Shown here piece after piece: positions 54,388 through 62,572 of a stretch of 64,000 nt of DNA. The stretch is from Pseudomonas extremaustralis (GTDB lineage: Bacteria; Pseudomonadota; Gammaproteobacteria; Pseudomonadales; Pseudomonadaceae). The position numbers and the translations under genes were made by a program. Under the pieces are notes generated by a model. The model saw only the letters and a list, made by a program, of their open reading frames with translations, was not told where the DNA came from and ran no database searches. The stretch covers positions 3,456,001 through 3,520,000 of the forward strand of contig NZ_LT629689.1 of NCBI RefSeq assembly GCF_900102035.1, in the 5' to 3' direction. The first letter of the stretch is position 1. Every line of letters starts with the position of its first letter.

Positions 54388-55503
54388 ATGCGCAAACTGA
54401 ACAACATCCTGCAGTTGGGCATCAAGGAACTGCGCAGCCTGTATCGCGATCCTGCCCTGTTGCTGCTGATCCTCTACGCCTTCACCCTGAGCATTTACTC
54501 CCAAGCCAACAGTGTGCCGGAGTCGCCGCACCGGGCCAGCATTGGCGTGCTCGACGAGGATCGCTCGCAACTGTCGACGCGCATCGTCGGCGGCTTCCAG
54601 TTGCCCTACTTCATCAAGCCCGCGGCCATCGACCTGGAAACCATGGACAGCGGCATGGACGCCGGGCGCTATACCTTCACCCTGAACATCCCGCCGCAGT
54701 TCCAGCAAGATCTGCTAGCCGGACGCCAGCCAACCATCCAGCTCAATGTCGATGCCACACAAGTCAGCCAAGCGTTCACGGGGGCTGGACATATCCAGCA
54801 GATCATTAATGACGAGGTCGGCGAGTTCCTCAGGCGCTTTCGTGGCGCCAACGCGGTACCCGTCGAAGCGGTGGTACGCATGCAGTACAACCCCAACCTG
54901 GTGCAATCCTGGTTCGGCTCCGTCAACGCAATCGTCAGCCAGATCACCATGCTATCGATCATCCTCACCGGCGCCGCACTGATCCGCGAACGCGAACACG
55001 GCACCATCGAGCACCTGCTGGTGATGCCCGTCACGCCGTTCGAGATCATGTCGGCCAAGGTCTGGTCGATGGGCCTAGTGGTGCTGGCCGCCACCGCCCT
55101 GTCCATGCGCATCATCATCGAGGGCTGGCTGGCCGTCCCCATTCCCGGCTCCGTGCTGTTGTTCCTCGGCGGTGTCGCCCTGCACCTGTTCGCCACCACC
55201 TCGATGGGCATTTTCTTCGGCACCGTGGCCCGCTCGATGCCACAGCTGGGCCTACTGATCATTCTCGTGCTGTTGCCTCTGCAGATTCTTTCCGGCGGCA
55301 TGACCCCGCGCGAAAGCATGCCGGAAGTCGTACAGAACGTCATGCTGGCGGCACCCACCACGCACTTCGTCGAGCTAGCCCAAGCCATTCTCTTCCGTGG
55401 CGCCGGCCCGGCTGTCGTCTGGCCGCAAATGCTGGCCCTAGGCGCCATCGGTAGCGTGTTTTTCATCGGTGCCTTGTCGCGGCTGCGCAAATCCCTGCAT
55501 TGA
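54388..55503 (+). CDS. ABC-2 type transporter permease (YhhJ-like)
   Basis: A 371-residue inner-membrane permease: one N-terminal membrane segment, a periplasmic domain of about 130 residues, and five to six C-terminal segments with the ABC-2 signature REREHGTIEHLLVMPVTPFEIMSAK. It starts one base after rbbA and completes the tripartite exporter with the adaptor and the TolC-like channel. By analogy it resembles YhhJ/YbhR-type drug or polymer exporters; the substrate is unknown. Confidence 0.9.
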   Translation: MRKLNNILQLGIKELRSLYRDPALLLLILYAFTLSIYSQANSVPESPHRASIGVLDEDRSQLSTRIVGGFQLPYFIKPAAIDLETMDSGMDAGRYTFTLNIPPQFQQDLLAGRQPTIQLNVDATQVSQAFTGAGHIQQIINDEVGEFLRRFRGANAVPVEAVVRMQYNPNLVQSWFGSVNAIVSQITMLSIILTGAALIREREHGTIEHLLVMPVTPFEIMSAKVWSMGLVVLAATALSMRIIIEGWLAVPIPGSVLLFLGGVALHLFATTSMGIFFGTVARSMPQLGLLIILVLLPLQILSGGMTPRESMPEVVQNVMLAAPTTHFVELAQAILFRGAGPAVVWPQMLALGAIGSVFFIGALSRLRKSLH

Positions 55504-55568
55504 GAAGACCATCCACGCGGTGCCATTCGAATAGACATGCAAGACAGACCAAATAAGGAAACTAATAC

Positions 55569-57020
55569 GTGGAGATAACCACAACCGCTAGGTTGGCCCT
55601 GGTGACAGCCATCTGCCTGGGCATCCCAGCACAGGGCTGGGCAACCTCCCTACCCACCCCGGCCAAAACCGACCTGGTCACCGTGTACAAACAAGCAGCG
55701 AAGAACAACGCCGATATCGCTGCCGCTCGCGCCGACTACCAGGCGCGTCGCGAAGTGGTGCCGCAGGCGCGTGCCGGGCTGCTGCCCAACCTGTCGGCGG
55801 GGGCCAATTATGGCGATACCCGCACCGAGCTCGATTCGCCGAGTAACACCCTGTCGCGCAGCGGTCTGGTGTATCAGGCCAACCTGAGCCAGCCACTGTT
55901 CCGTGCCGATCGATGGTTCCAGCTGCAGGCTGCCGAAGCGACCAGCGAACAGGCAGCGCTGGAGCTGTCGGCGACCGAGCAGAGCCTGATTCTGCAGAGC
56001 GCCGAAACCTATTTCGCCGTGCTGCGCGCGCAGGATACCCTGGCGTCGACCCGTGCCGAAGAGGCAGCGTTCAAGCGCCAGCTGGATCAGGCCAACGAGC
56101 GTTTCGATGTTGGTCTCTCCGACAAAACCGACGTGCTCGAGGCACAGGCCGGTTTCGATACCGCCCGGGCTAACCGCATTCTCGCCGAGCGCACTGTGGA
56201 TGACGCCTTCGAGGCCTTGGTGGCGCTGACCAATCGCAGCTACACGGCAGTCGAAGGTATTGTGCATACGCTGCCGGTATTGGCGCCGACGCCGAACGAC
56301 GCCAAGTCCTGGGTCGATACCGCCGCTGCGCAGAACCTCAATCTGCAAGCCAGCTTCTTCGCGGTCGATGCTGCCGAGGAAAACCTGCGCCAGCGCAAGG
56401 CCGGCCATGCGCCGACCCTGGATGCCGTGGCCAGCTATCAGAAGGGCGACAATGACAGCCTGGGCTTTACCAACTCTGCTGCGTCACCCACTACATACGG
56501 TGGCGATGTTTCGCAGCGCTCCATCGGCCTGCAACTGAATATCCCGCTGTACAGCGGCGGCCTGACCAGCTCGCAGGTGCGTGAGGCCTATCAGCGCCTG
56601 GGGCAGACCGAGCAGTTGCGCGAAAGCTTGCGCCGCCAGGTGGTGCAGAACACCCGTAACCTGTTCCGTGCGGTGAATACCGACGTGGAGACCGTGCAGG
56701 CGCGCCGCCAGTCGATCATCTCCAACCAGAGCGCGCTGGAAGCCACCGAGATCGGCTACCAGGTCGGTACCCGCAATATCGTCGATGTGCTCGATGCCCA
56801 GCGTCAGCTGTACAGCGCGGTGCGCAACTACAACGACGCGCGCTATGACTACATCCTCAACAACCTGCGCCTGAAGCAGGCCGCCGGCACCCTCAGTCCG
56901 GCTGACCTGGAAGCGCTGGACAGCTTCCTCAAGCCTGACTACAACCCGGACAAAGACTTCCTACCGGAAGAAACATTAGAAGCCAACTTTACTGACGACA
57001 ACTTAGGAGCATCATCATGA
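55569..57020 (+). CDS. TolC-family outer-membrane channel protein
   Basis: A 483-residue TolC-like type I export channel. A signal peptide is present (MEITTTARLALVTAICLGIPAQGWA), followed by two coiled repeats: the family tags NAAD-type QAAKNNADIAAARADYQARRE near the start and its counterpart NVVD-like RNIVDVLDAQRQLYSAVRNYNDARYDYILN near the end. The start is a GTG at 55569 with AAGGA nine bases upstream. It provides the outer-membrane exit for the preceding ABC exporter. Confidence 0.92.
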   Translation: MEITTTARLALVTAICLGIPAQGWATSLPTPAKTDLVTVYKQAAKNNADIAAARADYQARREVVPQARAGLLPNLSAGANYGDTRTELDSPSNTLSRSGLVYQANLSQPLFRADRWFQLQAAEATSEQAALELSATEQSLILQSAETYFAVLRAQDTLASTRAEEAAFKRQLDQANERFDVGLSDKTDVLEAQAGFDTARANRILAERTVDDAFEALVALTNRSYTAVEGIVHTLPVLAPTPNDAKSWVDTAAAQNLNLQASFFAVDAAEENLRQRKAGHAPTLDAVASYQKGDNDSLGFTNSAASPTTYGGDVSQRSIGLQLNIPLYSGGLTSSQVREAYQRLGQTEQLRESLRRQVVQNTRNLFRAVNTDVETVQARRQSIISNQSALEATEIGYQVGTRNIVDVLDAQRQLYSAVRNYNDARYDYILNNLRLKQAAGTLSPADLEALDSFLKPDYNPDKDFLPEETLEANFTDDNLGASS

Positions 57021-57232
57021 AAAAAATCTGCCTTGTACTTTCCGCTCTGACTCTCAGCCTGCTTGCTGGCTGTTCTACCCCCTCGCTGATCGTGCTCAAC
57101 AGCGGTCAGGAAATCCAGACACTAGACGAACCCAAATACGATGCAAAAAGTGGTTTCTACGAATTTAAGCAACCTGACGGGAAACCCCAACGTATAAATA
57201 AAGATCAGGTGAATACCATCAGGACGCTCTGA
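57017..57232 (+). CDS. YgdI/YgdR-family small lipoprotein
   Basis: A 71-residue protein with a lipobox (SALTLSLLAGC) and the short SH3-like domain of the YgdI/YgdR (DUF903) family (LNSGQEIQTLDEPKYD and KSGFYEFKQPDGKPQRIN). It overlaps the TolC-like gene by 4 bases, so it is co-translated with it. The role of the family is unknown. Confidence 0.88.
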   Translation: MKKICLVLSALTLSLLAGCSTPSLIVLNSGQEIQTLDEPKYDAKSGFYEFKQPDGKPQRINKDQVNTIRTL

Positions 57233-57373
57233 TTCAGCAATGACAGCGGTTTCGTGATACCACCTTCAAACTTTCTAACCCCATTTATCACGACTGCATT
57301 GAACTTGTTAAACATTAGGAAAACTCCGAAAGAGTCTGCCCGGTAGTTATTACTAGACCAAGGAGGTCTCGCT

Positions 57374-58801
57374 ATGTCTGACTCGACTCAAAAACTGCGC
57401 CTCGGCGCGTTGATCGCTCTGGTTGTTGGTTCAATGGTTGGCGGCGGGATCTTCTCCCTGCCGCAGAATATCGCCGCCAGTGCCAGTGCCGGCGCCACCC
57501 TTATTGGCTGGCTGATCACCGGTGTCGGCATGCTCACCCTGGCTTTCGTCTTCCAGACCCTGGCCAACCGCAAACCCGACCTCAATGGCGGGGTGTATGC
57601 CTACGCTAAGGCCGGCTTCGGCGACTACATGGGTTTCTCCTCGGCTTGGGGTTACTGGATCAGCGCCTGGATCGGCAACGTCAGCTACATGGTGTTGCTG
57701 TTCTCCACCCTCGGCTACTTCTTTCCGGTATTCGGCGAGGGCAACACCCTGCCGGCGATCATCTGCGCCTCTATCGTGCTCTGGCTGCTGCACTTTCTGG
57801 TGCTGCGCGGGATCAGGGAAGCGGCCTTCATTAATACCATCACCACCATCGCCAAGATGCTGCCGCTGGCGCTGTTCATCGTCATCGCCGCCGTCGCCTT
57901 CAAGATGGACGTGTTCACCTCGGACTTCTGGGGCAGCGGCAACAGCGAACTGGGCAGCGTGATGGATCAGGTGCGCAACATGATGCTGGTCACCGTCTGG
58001 GTGTTCATCGGTATCGAGGGTGCGAGCATCTTCTCCGCCCGCGCCGAGAAACGCAGCGATGTCGGCAAGGCCACCGTCATCGGCTTCATCGGCGTGCTCC
58101 TGCTATTAGTGCTGGTCAACATCCTCAGTCAGGGCATCCTCGCCCAGGCCGAACTGGCCGGACTGAAAAACCCGTCGATGGCTGCCGTGCTGGAACAGGT
58201 AGTCGGCCCCTGGGGGGCGCAACTGATCTCCATCGGCCTGATCATCTCGCTGGCCGGGGCGCTGCTGTCGTGGACACTACTGTGCGCCGAGATTCTCTTC
58301 GCCAGCGCCAGTGACCACACCATGCCGGAGTTCCTGCGCAAGGAGAACGCCAACCAGGTCCCGGCTAACGCGCTGTGGCTGTCCAACGGGCTGATCCAGC
58401 TGTTTCTGATCATCACCCTGTTCAGCGAGTCCACCTACCTCAGCCTGCTGTATCTGGCCACCTCGATGATTCTGGTGCCGTACTTCTGGTCGAGTGCCTA
58501 CGCCGTGCTGCTGGCCTTGCGCGGCGAGACCTACGAAAACGCCGCCGGCGAACGCAACAAGGATCTGCTGATCGCGCTGATCTCCACGCTGTATGCGGTG
58601 TGGCTGGTGTACGCCGCCGGCGTGCAGTACCTGCTGCTCTCCGCGCTGCTCTATGCCCCTGGCGCAATCCTGTTCGCCAAGGCCAAGCGCGAGCTGGGCC
58701 AACCGGTGTTCACGGGCGTCGAGAAGCTGATCTTCATCGCCGTACTGATCGGCGCCGGCATTGCCGCATTCGGCCTGTATGACGGTTTCCTGAGTTTGTA
58801 A
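57374..58801 (+). CDS. arcD: Arginine/ornithine antiporter ArcD
   Basis: A 475-residue APC-superfamily exchanger with about 13 membrane segments. It shows the substrate-site glycine motif MVGGGIFSLPQNIA and, later, FIGIEGASIFSARAEKRSDVGKA. It brings arginine in and ornithine out for the arginine deiminase pathway. In Pseudomonas it heads arcDABC; here the next gene, arcA, is cut off after six codons by an IS. A degenerate ANR/FNR-like site (TTGAA-N4-TTAAA) lies at 57299-57312. A short perfect hairpin (58810-58826) separates it from arcA. Confidence 0.93.
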   Translation: MSDSTQKLRLGALIALVVGSMVGGGIFSLPQNIAASASAGATLIGWLITGVGMLTLAFVFQTLANRKPDLNGGVYAYAKAGFGDYMGFSSAWGYWISAWIGNVSYMVLLFSTLGYFFPVFGEGNTLPAIICASIVLWLLHFLVLRGIREAAFINTITTIAKMLPLALFIVIAAVAFKMDVFTSDFWGSGNSELGSVMDQVRNMMLVTVWVFIGIEGASIFSARAEKRSDVGKATVIGFIGVLLLLVLVNILSQGILAQAELAGLKNPSMAAVLEQVVGPWGAQLISIGLIISLAGALLSWTLLCAEILFASASDHTMPEFLRKENANQVPANALWLSNGLIQLFLIITLFSESTYLSLLYLATSMILVPYFWSSAYAVLLALRGETYENAAGERNKDLLIALISTLYAVWLVYAAGVQYLLLSALLYAPGAILFAKAKRELGQPVFTGVEKLIFIAVLIGAGIAAFGLYDGFLSL

Positions 58802-58852
58802 AAGTGCCGCCCCGGACCTTCCGGGGCCACGTTCCACGAGAAGGAGTTTGAC

Positions 58853-58871
58853 ATGTCCAAGAAAGCCCTAG
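58853..58871 (+). pseudogene. arcA: arcA 5' remnant (six codons)
   Basis: An ATG with AAGGAG six bases upstream starts MSKKAL and is then cut by the IS1182-family element at CTAG. Position directly after arcD and the spacing identify it as the start of arginine deiminase; too short for sequence proof. Confidence 0.6.
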
Positions 58872-60434
58872 CAGCCTGTCGGACTTTTCCCCTCGCCGGT
58901 AGAATTGCGCATCGCTCCTGGAACCTGACTGTATGAGCCGCTTTCGACCGATAAACCGCGAAATCGACTACTTGCTCCCGCCGTCGGTGCAGGACTGGCT
59001 GCCCGAGTCACATTTGGCGCGCTACGTGGTGGAGGTCGTAGAGGGCCTGGATCTGTCGAAGCTGGAGAGCGTCTATGCGGGCCGTGGCAGCGCTGCCTAC
59101 CATCCGGCTATGTTGCTGTCGTTGCTGATCTACGGCTATGCCACGGGTGCGTATTCAAGCCGCAAGATCGAGCGAGCCAGCTATGACTCCCTGGCGTTCC
59201 GGTTTATCGCCTGCGACCAGCACCCGGATCACGACACCCTGGCCAGCTTCCGCCGTCGCCACGGAGAGCAGTTCGCCGCGACCTTTGTGCAGGTACTGCA
59301 AATCGCGCGCGAGAACCAAGTCTCGCGTTTTGGCACGGTCAGTCTGGACGGCACCAAGATCCACGCCAATGCCTCGCGGCACAGCGCCCTGTCCTATGCT
59401 CACGCCGAGAAGATCGAGGCCCAGCTAAAGGCCGAGGTCCAGGAGATGCTCAAGCTGGCAGAAGCGGCCGATCAGAGCGACCTCCCCGACGGGGTCAGTC
59501 TGCCCGACGAGATCAAGCGGCGCGAAGACCGCCTGGCCGCCATAGCAGAAGCCAAGACCAAGATCGAAGCGCGGGCCAAGGAACGCCTCGAGCGCGAGCA
59601 GGCCGAGTATCAAGCCAAGCTGGACAAGCGCGAGGCCAAGGAAAAGGCCAACGGCAAGAAGCCTGGAGGCAAACCGCCGAAGCCGCCGCAGGTGGGCCCG
59701 CGCCCGGACGACCAGATCAACCTGACCGACGAAGAGTCGCGCATCATGAAGGTGGCTGGTGGCGGCTTCGAGCAGTGCTACAACGCCCAAGCGCTGGTCG
59801 ATAGCGAATCCATGTTGGTCATGGCGCCGCATGTGACCCAGGCGGGCAACGACAAGGAACAGGTCGTACCGATGCTGGCCAAGCTTCAAGCGCTTCCCGA
59901 GGAGCTGAACCAGCCGGAGAAATTCCTGGCCGATAGCGGCTACTTCAGCGAGAAGAATGTCGAAGCCTGCGAGGCCGCCAGGATCGAGCCCCTGATTGCC
60001 GTGGGCCGCGACGCCCACCATCGGCACTGGCGCGAGCGTTTCGAAGAGCCGGCAGCGTCATCGGAGCCGACCAGTCCGGTCGACAAAATGAAGCACCGAC
60101 TCAAGACCAAGGCCGGGCGCGCGGCCTATGGGCAGCGCAAGCAGACGGTGGAACCGGTATTCGGAATCATCAAGTCGGTGATGGGCTTCCGTCAGTTCCT
60201 GCTGCGCGGTCTGGCGAATGTCCAGAACGAATGGACCCTGGTGTGCCTGGCGTGGAACTTGAAACGCATGGCCACGTTGCGCCCGCATTCCGTTCAAAAT
60301 GCGTGAACAGAGGCTGAATCCGCTCGAATTCAGGAAATTCAGGGCAACAACCGGTTAAAAACGCTCAAATAGTGGGCAATTCGCTTTGTCTTTGTCGCGC
60401 TCTGTCCATTTATGAATTCAAGTCCGACAGGCTG
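58872..60434 (+). mobile_element. IS1182-family insertion sequence
   Basis: A 1563-bp element bounded by perfect 15-bp inverted repeats (CAGCCTGTCGGACTT). CTAG flanks both ends, but the left CTAG belongs to arcA and the right CTAG belongs to istA (compare the intact istA at 33011-33014). The flanks therefore do not come from one target, which points to recombination between two copies of the same IS, or to an adjacent deletion. Confidence 0.9.
58933..60306 (+). CDS. IS1182-family DDE transposase
   Basis: A 457-residue transposase. The N-terminal domain begins MSRFRPINREIDYLLPPSVQ, typical of IS1182. The first catalytic Asp is in TVSLDGTKIHANAS, with the second in the LADSGYFSE region and the Glu in the C-terminal VEPVFGIIKSVMGFRQF. 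Between them is a long Lys/Glu/Ala-rich charged linker (about 160-260). It appears intact, so the element may be active. Confidence 0.93.
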   Translation: MSRFRPINREIDYLLPPSVQDWLPESHLARYVVEVVEGLDLSKLESVYAGRGSAAYHPAMLLSLLIYGYATGAYSSRKIERASYDSLAFRFIACDQHPDHDTLASFRRRHGEQFAATFVQVLQIARENQVSRFGTVSLDGTKIHANASRHSALSYAHAEKIEAQLKAEVQEMLKLAEAADQSDLPDGVSLPDEIKRREDRLAAIAEAKTKIEARAKERLEREQAEYQAKLDKREAKEKANGKKPGGKPPKPPQVGPRPDDQINLTDEESRIMKVAGGGFEQCYNAQALVDSESMLVMAPHVTQAGNDKEQVVPMLAKLQALPEELNQPEKFLADSGYFSEKNVEACEAARIEPLIAVGRDAHHRHWRERFEEPAASSEPTSPVDKMKHRLKTKAGRAAYGQRKQTVEPVFGIIKSVMGFRQFLLRGLANVQNEWTLVCLAWNLKRMATLRPHSVQNA

Positions 60435-61002
60435 CTAGCCAGTCCGGCAGCTGCTGCGACCAGGTGGCTTCGGCGAAGGTGTAGCTGGACGCGCCGAGCA
60501 CCGCGACGAACACCTGCGCCTGGCGGATCTCGCCGCTGTGGCGATCGATAACCGGCACCGTCTGGCCGGCATAGTCGACGAACAGCTTCTCGCCGACGCG
60601 GTGCTCCTGACGCATCACCACGTCCAGCTTGCCCTGCCAGGCCCGGTAGTGCTCACAGAACCAGCTGTACTGAAAGCCCTGCGGCTGGCTCAGGCGGTAC
60701 TCCTGCCAGAGCAGCGCCAGGGTCACCCCGGGGCGGCGCAGTTCGGCATGCACCCATGCCCAATCGGGTAAAGGCCGCTTCTCGCTGGCAACCGCCGGGG
60801 CCGGCGGGAACAGTTGCTGCTCCAACTCGGCATCGGACAACGAACAGGGCCAACTGAGACCACTGGCGGCAAAACGATTGAGGTAGTCGCCGACGGTGAC
60901 ACGACCGACCTGCACGCTGACCGCAATCTGGCGAGCTGATAGTCCGACCTCGAACTTGAGACGTAGTACTTCGCGAATCTTACGCATGGATAAACGCTCC
61001 AC
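60435..61002 (-). pseudogene. istA: istA, N-terminal fragment
   Basis: It encodes about the first 190 residues of IstA from a GTG at 61002 and ends in QLPDWLA at the IS1182 boundary. The helix-turn-helix (KFEVGLSARQIAVSVQVGRVTVGDY) differs strongly from the intact copy, while the rest is nearly identical. Confidence 0.88.
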
Positions 61003-61071
61003 GACGACCTCTCTGCTTCGAAAAAGAGGTCGATGGTAGTGAAGAAATCCTGCGTAGCTGCCTGCCCGGTT

Positions 61072-61191
61072 GAGTGGCCGGATGGCCGTGGAATCAGTGG
61101 CCGGATGCGCGTGGAATGGGTGGCCGGATCAGCGTGGAATCGGTGGTCAGATGCTCATGGAATGGGTGGCCAGATGACCGTGGAATCCGCA
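61072..61191. repeat. Five 23-bp direct repeats, type GTGGCC (IS21 right end)
   Basis: Five tandem units of the form GTGGCCGGATnnnCGTGGAAT, ending CCGCA at 61191. They correspond to the subterminal transposase-binding repeats of the IS21-family element and differ from the 33650-33766 set at the fourth base of nearly every unit. Confidence 0.85.
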
Positions 61192-61199
61192 CCGGTACG
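61192..61199. repeat. Right copy of the 8-bp target duplication (ccggtacg)
   Basis: It directly follows the terminal CCGCA of the truncated IS21-family element and is identical to 31140-31147. Confidence 0.8.
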
Positions 61200-61221
61200 T
61201 CATGAACATAGCAATCCCCTC
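61192..61221 (-). pseudogene. 5' end of the interrupted hypothetical gene, with its ribosome-binding site
   Basis: On the minus strand a GAGGGG site (61221-61216) is followed six bases later by ATG (61209) and the codons M-F-M-T-Y-R, continuing in frame with the 30711-31147 fragment when one ccggtacg copy is removed. Confidence 0.75.
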
Positions 61222-61298
61222 AAAAATATTAACAATAGTTAATGGTTATCTGAGGTTCAAGGCGGCTTCATCATCTCTTTTGCGGGGAAGAAAAAGAG

Positions 61299-61583
61299 AT
61301 GGAGCTGAAGCGCGCATTTGGCATCGCACTAAGAGACTCGAGAAAAGCTCGCCATCTCAAGCAAGAAGACTTCGGGGGCGTCAGCAGCCAAACGTACTTG
61401 AGCCAGTTGGAGGCCGGCGCAAAGGGACCTACCCTTGAAAAGACGCATGACCTTGCCTCTGTAATGGGCGTCCACCCATTGACGATCCTGGCACGCTGCT
61501 ACCTTCTAATGGATGACACGCTCACGCTGGATCAACTGTTTGAGCGCGTGCGTGCAGAGATTGTCGGAAATTCACACAGTTGA
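61299..61583 (+). CDS. XRE-family helix-turn-helix regulator
   Basis: A 94-residue Cro/C1-type DNA-binding protein. The helix-turn-helix covers about residues 6-60 (FGIALRDSRKARHLKQEDFG, SQTYLSQLEAGAKGPTLEKT). A short C-terminal part follows (TLDQLFERVRAEIVG). It is divergent from the interrupted hypothetical gene; the roughly 90 bases between them, AT-rich, would hold its operator. The nearest toxin-like partner is not obvious. Confidence 0.82.
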   Translation: MELKRAFGIALRDSRKARHLKQEDFGGVSSQTYLSQLEAGAKGPTLEKTHDLASVMGVHPLTILARCYLLMDDTLTLDQLFERVRAEIVGNSHS

Positions 61584-61664
61584 GCGACTGGACGACAGAG
61601 AAAGGGGCCTTGAGGTTCTTCCAGAATGGGGTACAGGCCACTCCGGCTTCACTTGCGCAATTGA

Positions 61665-62261
61665 CTACTCAAAGATTTCGCGCATCCATTTGGGTATATG
61701 ACTTGCCATTAGCAGCTTCAGTTCTGCTGGCGTGAGCTGTTTCAGGATGGAGGAGCCAACTCCTGGACTGGTTGCCTCCTCCTTGCCCATGTAGAAGAGG
61801 GCAGTAATTACCAGCCCAACCTTCGTCCCCACATGCTGCAGATTCCTCATGGGCATATGGACAAGGCGAACTGTCGCTTGACCGATCTGAATGACACGAC
61901 TCGGCCCACTAGTGTAATAAATCGGTGTCACCTGCATCTGCGTACTCAGCCCAAGCCTCCTCACTGCTTCAGCACCATGGAACTGGAGCTTGTGGCCGTT
62001 ATCCTTGGCAAGCACACGTGCCACGGCTTCAGGGGATGCTCTTACTCGCCCCACGAGGCGTGAAGTCTTGGGACGCATATAGACACCCCGATACACCCTC
62101 TCCAACTCGCCAGACTCAACCATCCTAGCAATGGCTTTTTCAACACTTCCTCGCGCTGTCGCTCCGAGTATGACGAATCGCTTGAGGGTAAATGGGCACC
62201 CTTTCGGATAGCGCTTCACGCGCCTCCTAACCGACCCCGCAATGGTAATCCCAGTCCCCAT
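61665..62261 (-). CDS. DUF6088 / AbiEi-type antitoxin-like protein
   Basis: 198 residues from the ATG at 62261. The N-terminal winged helix (CPFTLKRFVILGATARGSVEKAIARMVESGEL) and the ERVYRGVYMRPK wing are typical of type IV AbiEi-like antitoxins, followed by the FHGAEAVRRLGLSTQ domain. The AbiEii nucleotidyltransferase toxin that normally follows is not found downstream, so this is an orphan or a stand-alone regulator. Its start overlaps the end of the small gene before it closely enough for translational coupling. Confidence 0.78.
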   Translation of the reverse strand: MGTGITIAGSVRRRVKRYPKGCPFTLKRFVILGATARGSVEKAIARMVESGELERVYRGVYMRPKTSRLVGRVRASPEAVARVLAKDNGHKLQFHGAEAVRRLGLSTQMQVTPIYYTSGPSRVIQIGQATVRLVHMPMRNLQHVGTKVGLVITALFYMGKEEATSPGVGSSILKQLTPAELKLLMASHIPKWMREIFE

Positions 62262-62265
62262 ACGT

Positions 62266-62457
62266 TCACCCAATCAACATGCGGAGGGCTTTCCAGGCAT
62301 TGATCAGCGCATCATTCAGCTGGGCTTGCTGATTCTCTGCATGGATCAGATAGGCCAGCGTGGATGTCAGAAAATCGAGCGTGTCCTCGATGCTTTCCAG
62401 CAGCTCCAAGCATTGACTGTGAGTCATACCCTGCGATTCCGCACTCGGAAATAACAT
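62266..62457 (-). CDS. Small hypothetical protein (63 aa)
   Basis: A 63-residue helical, acidic protein (MTHSQCLELLESIEDTLDFL and NDALINAWKALRML). A GAGGT ribosome-binding site lies seven bases before the ATG at 62457. The stop lies 5 bases before the ATG of the DUF6088 gene, so the two form an operon. Small genes of this type are common in integrative elements; the function is unknown. Confidence 0.6.
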   Translation of the reverse strand: MLFPSAESQGMTHSQCLELLESIEDTLDFLTSTLAYLIHAENQQAQLNDALINAWKALRMLIG

Positions 62458-62572
62458 GACAATACCTCATGCAATCCTCAAGAAGCGTGCGTAATTGCAT
62501 CGCACTTGACCAGTACGCGCCGAAAAGGTGCACGCAGTGACCATAGCCAAGGGAAATTGGCGGCCATGAGGA

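Larger units (their letters stand above)
60435..61191 (-). mobile_element. Truncated IS21-family element (right end only)
   Basis: This remnant contains the 5' part of istA and the right terminal repeats of an IS21-family element; the remaining istA and istB are missing beyond the IS1182 copy. Its terminal repeats are of the GTGGCC type, like the left end at 31148 and unlike the right end at 33766. Confidence 0.85.

Noticed and set aside
31148..61191. Simple composite transposon with two identical IS21 copies
   Set aside because: The right copy is truncated, the inner and outer ends belong to different repeat types, and an IS1182 hybrid junction lies inside; recombination between IS copies explains more.
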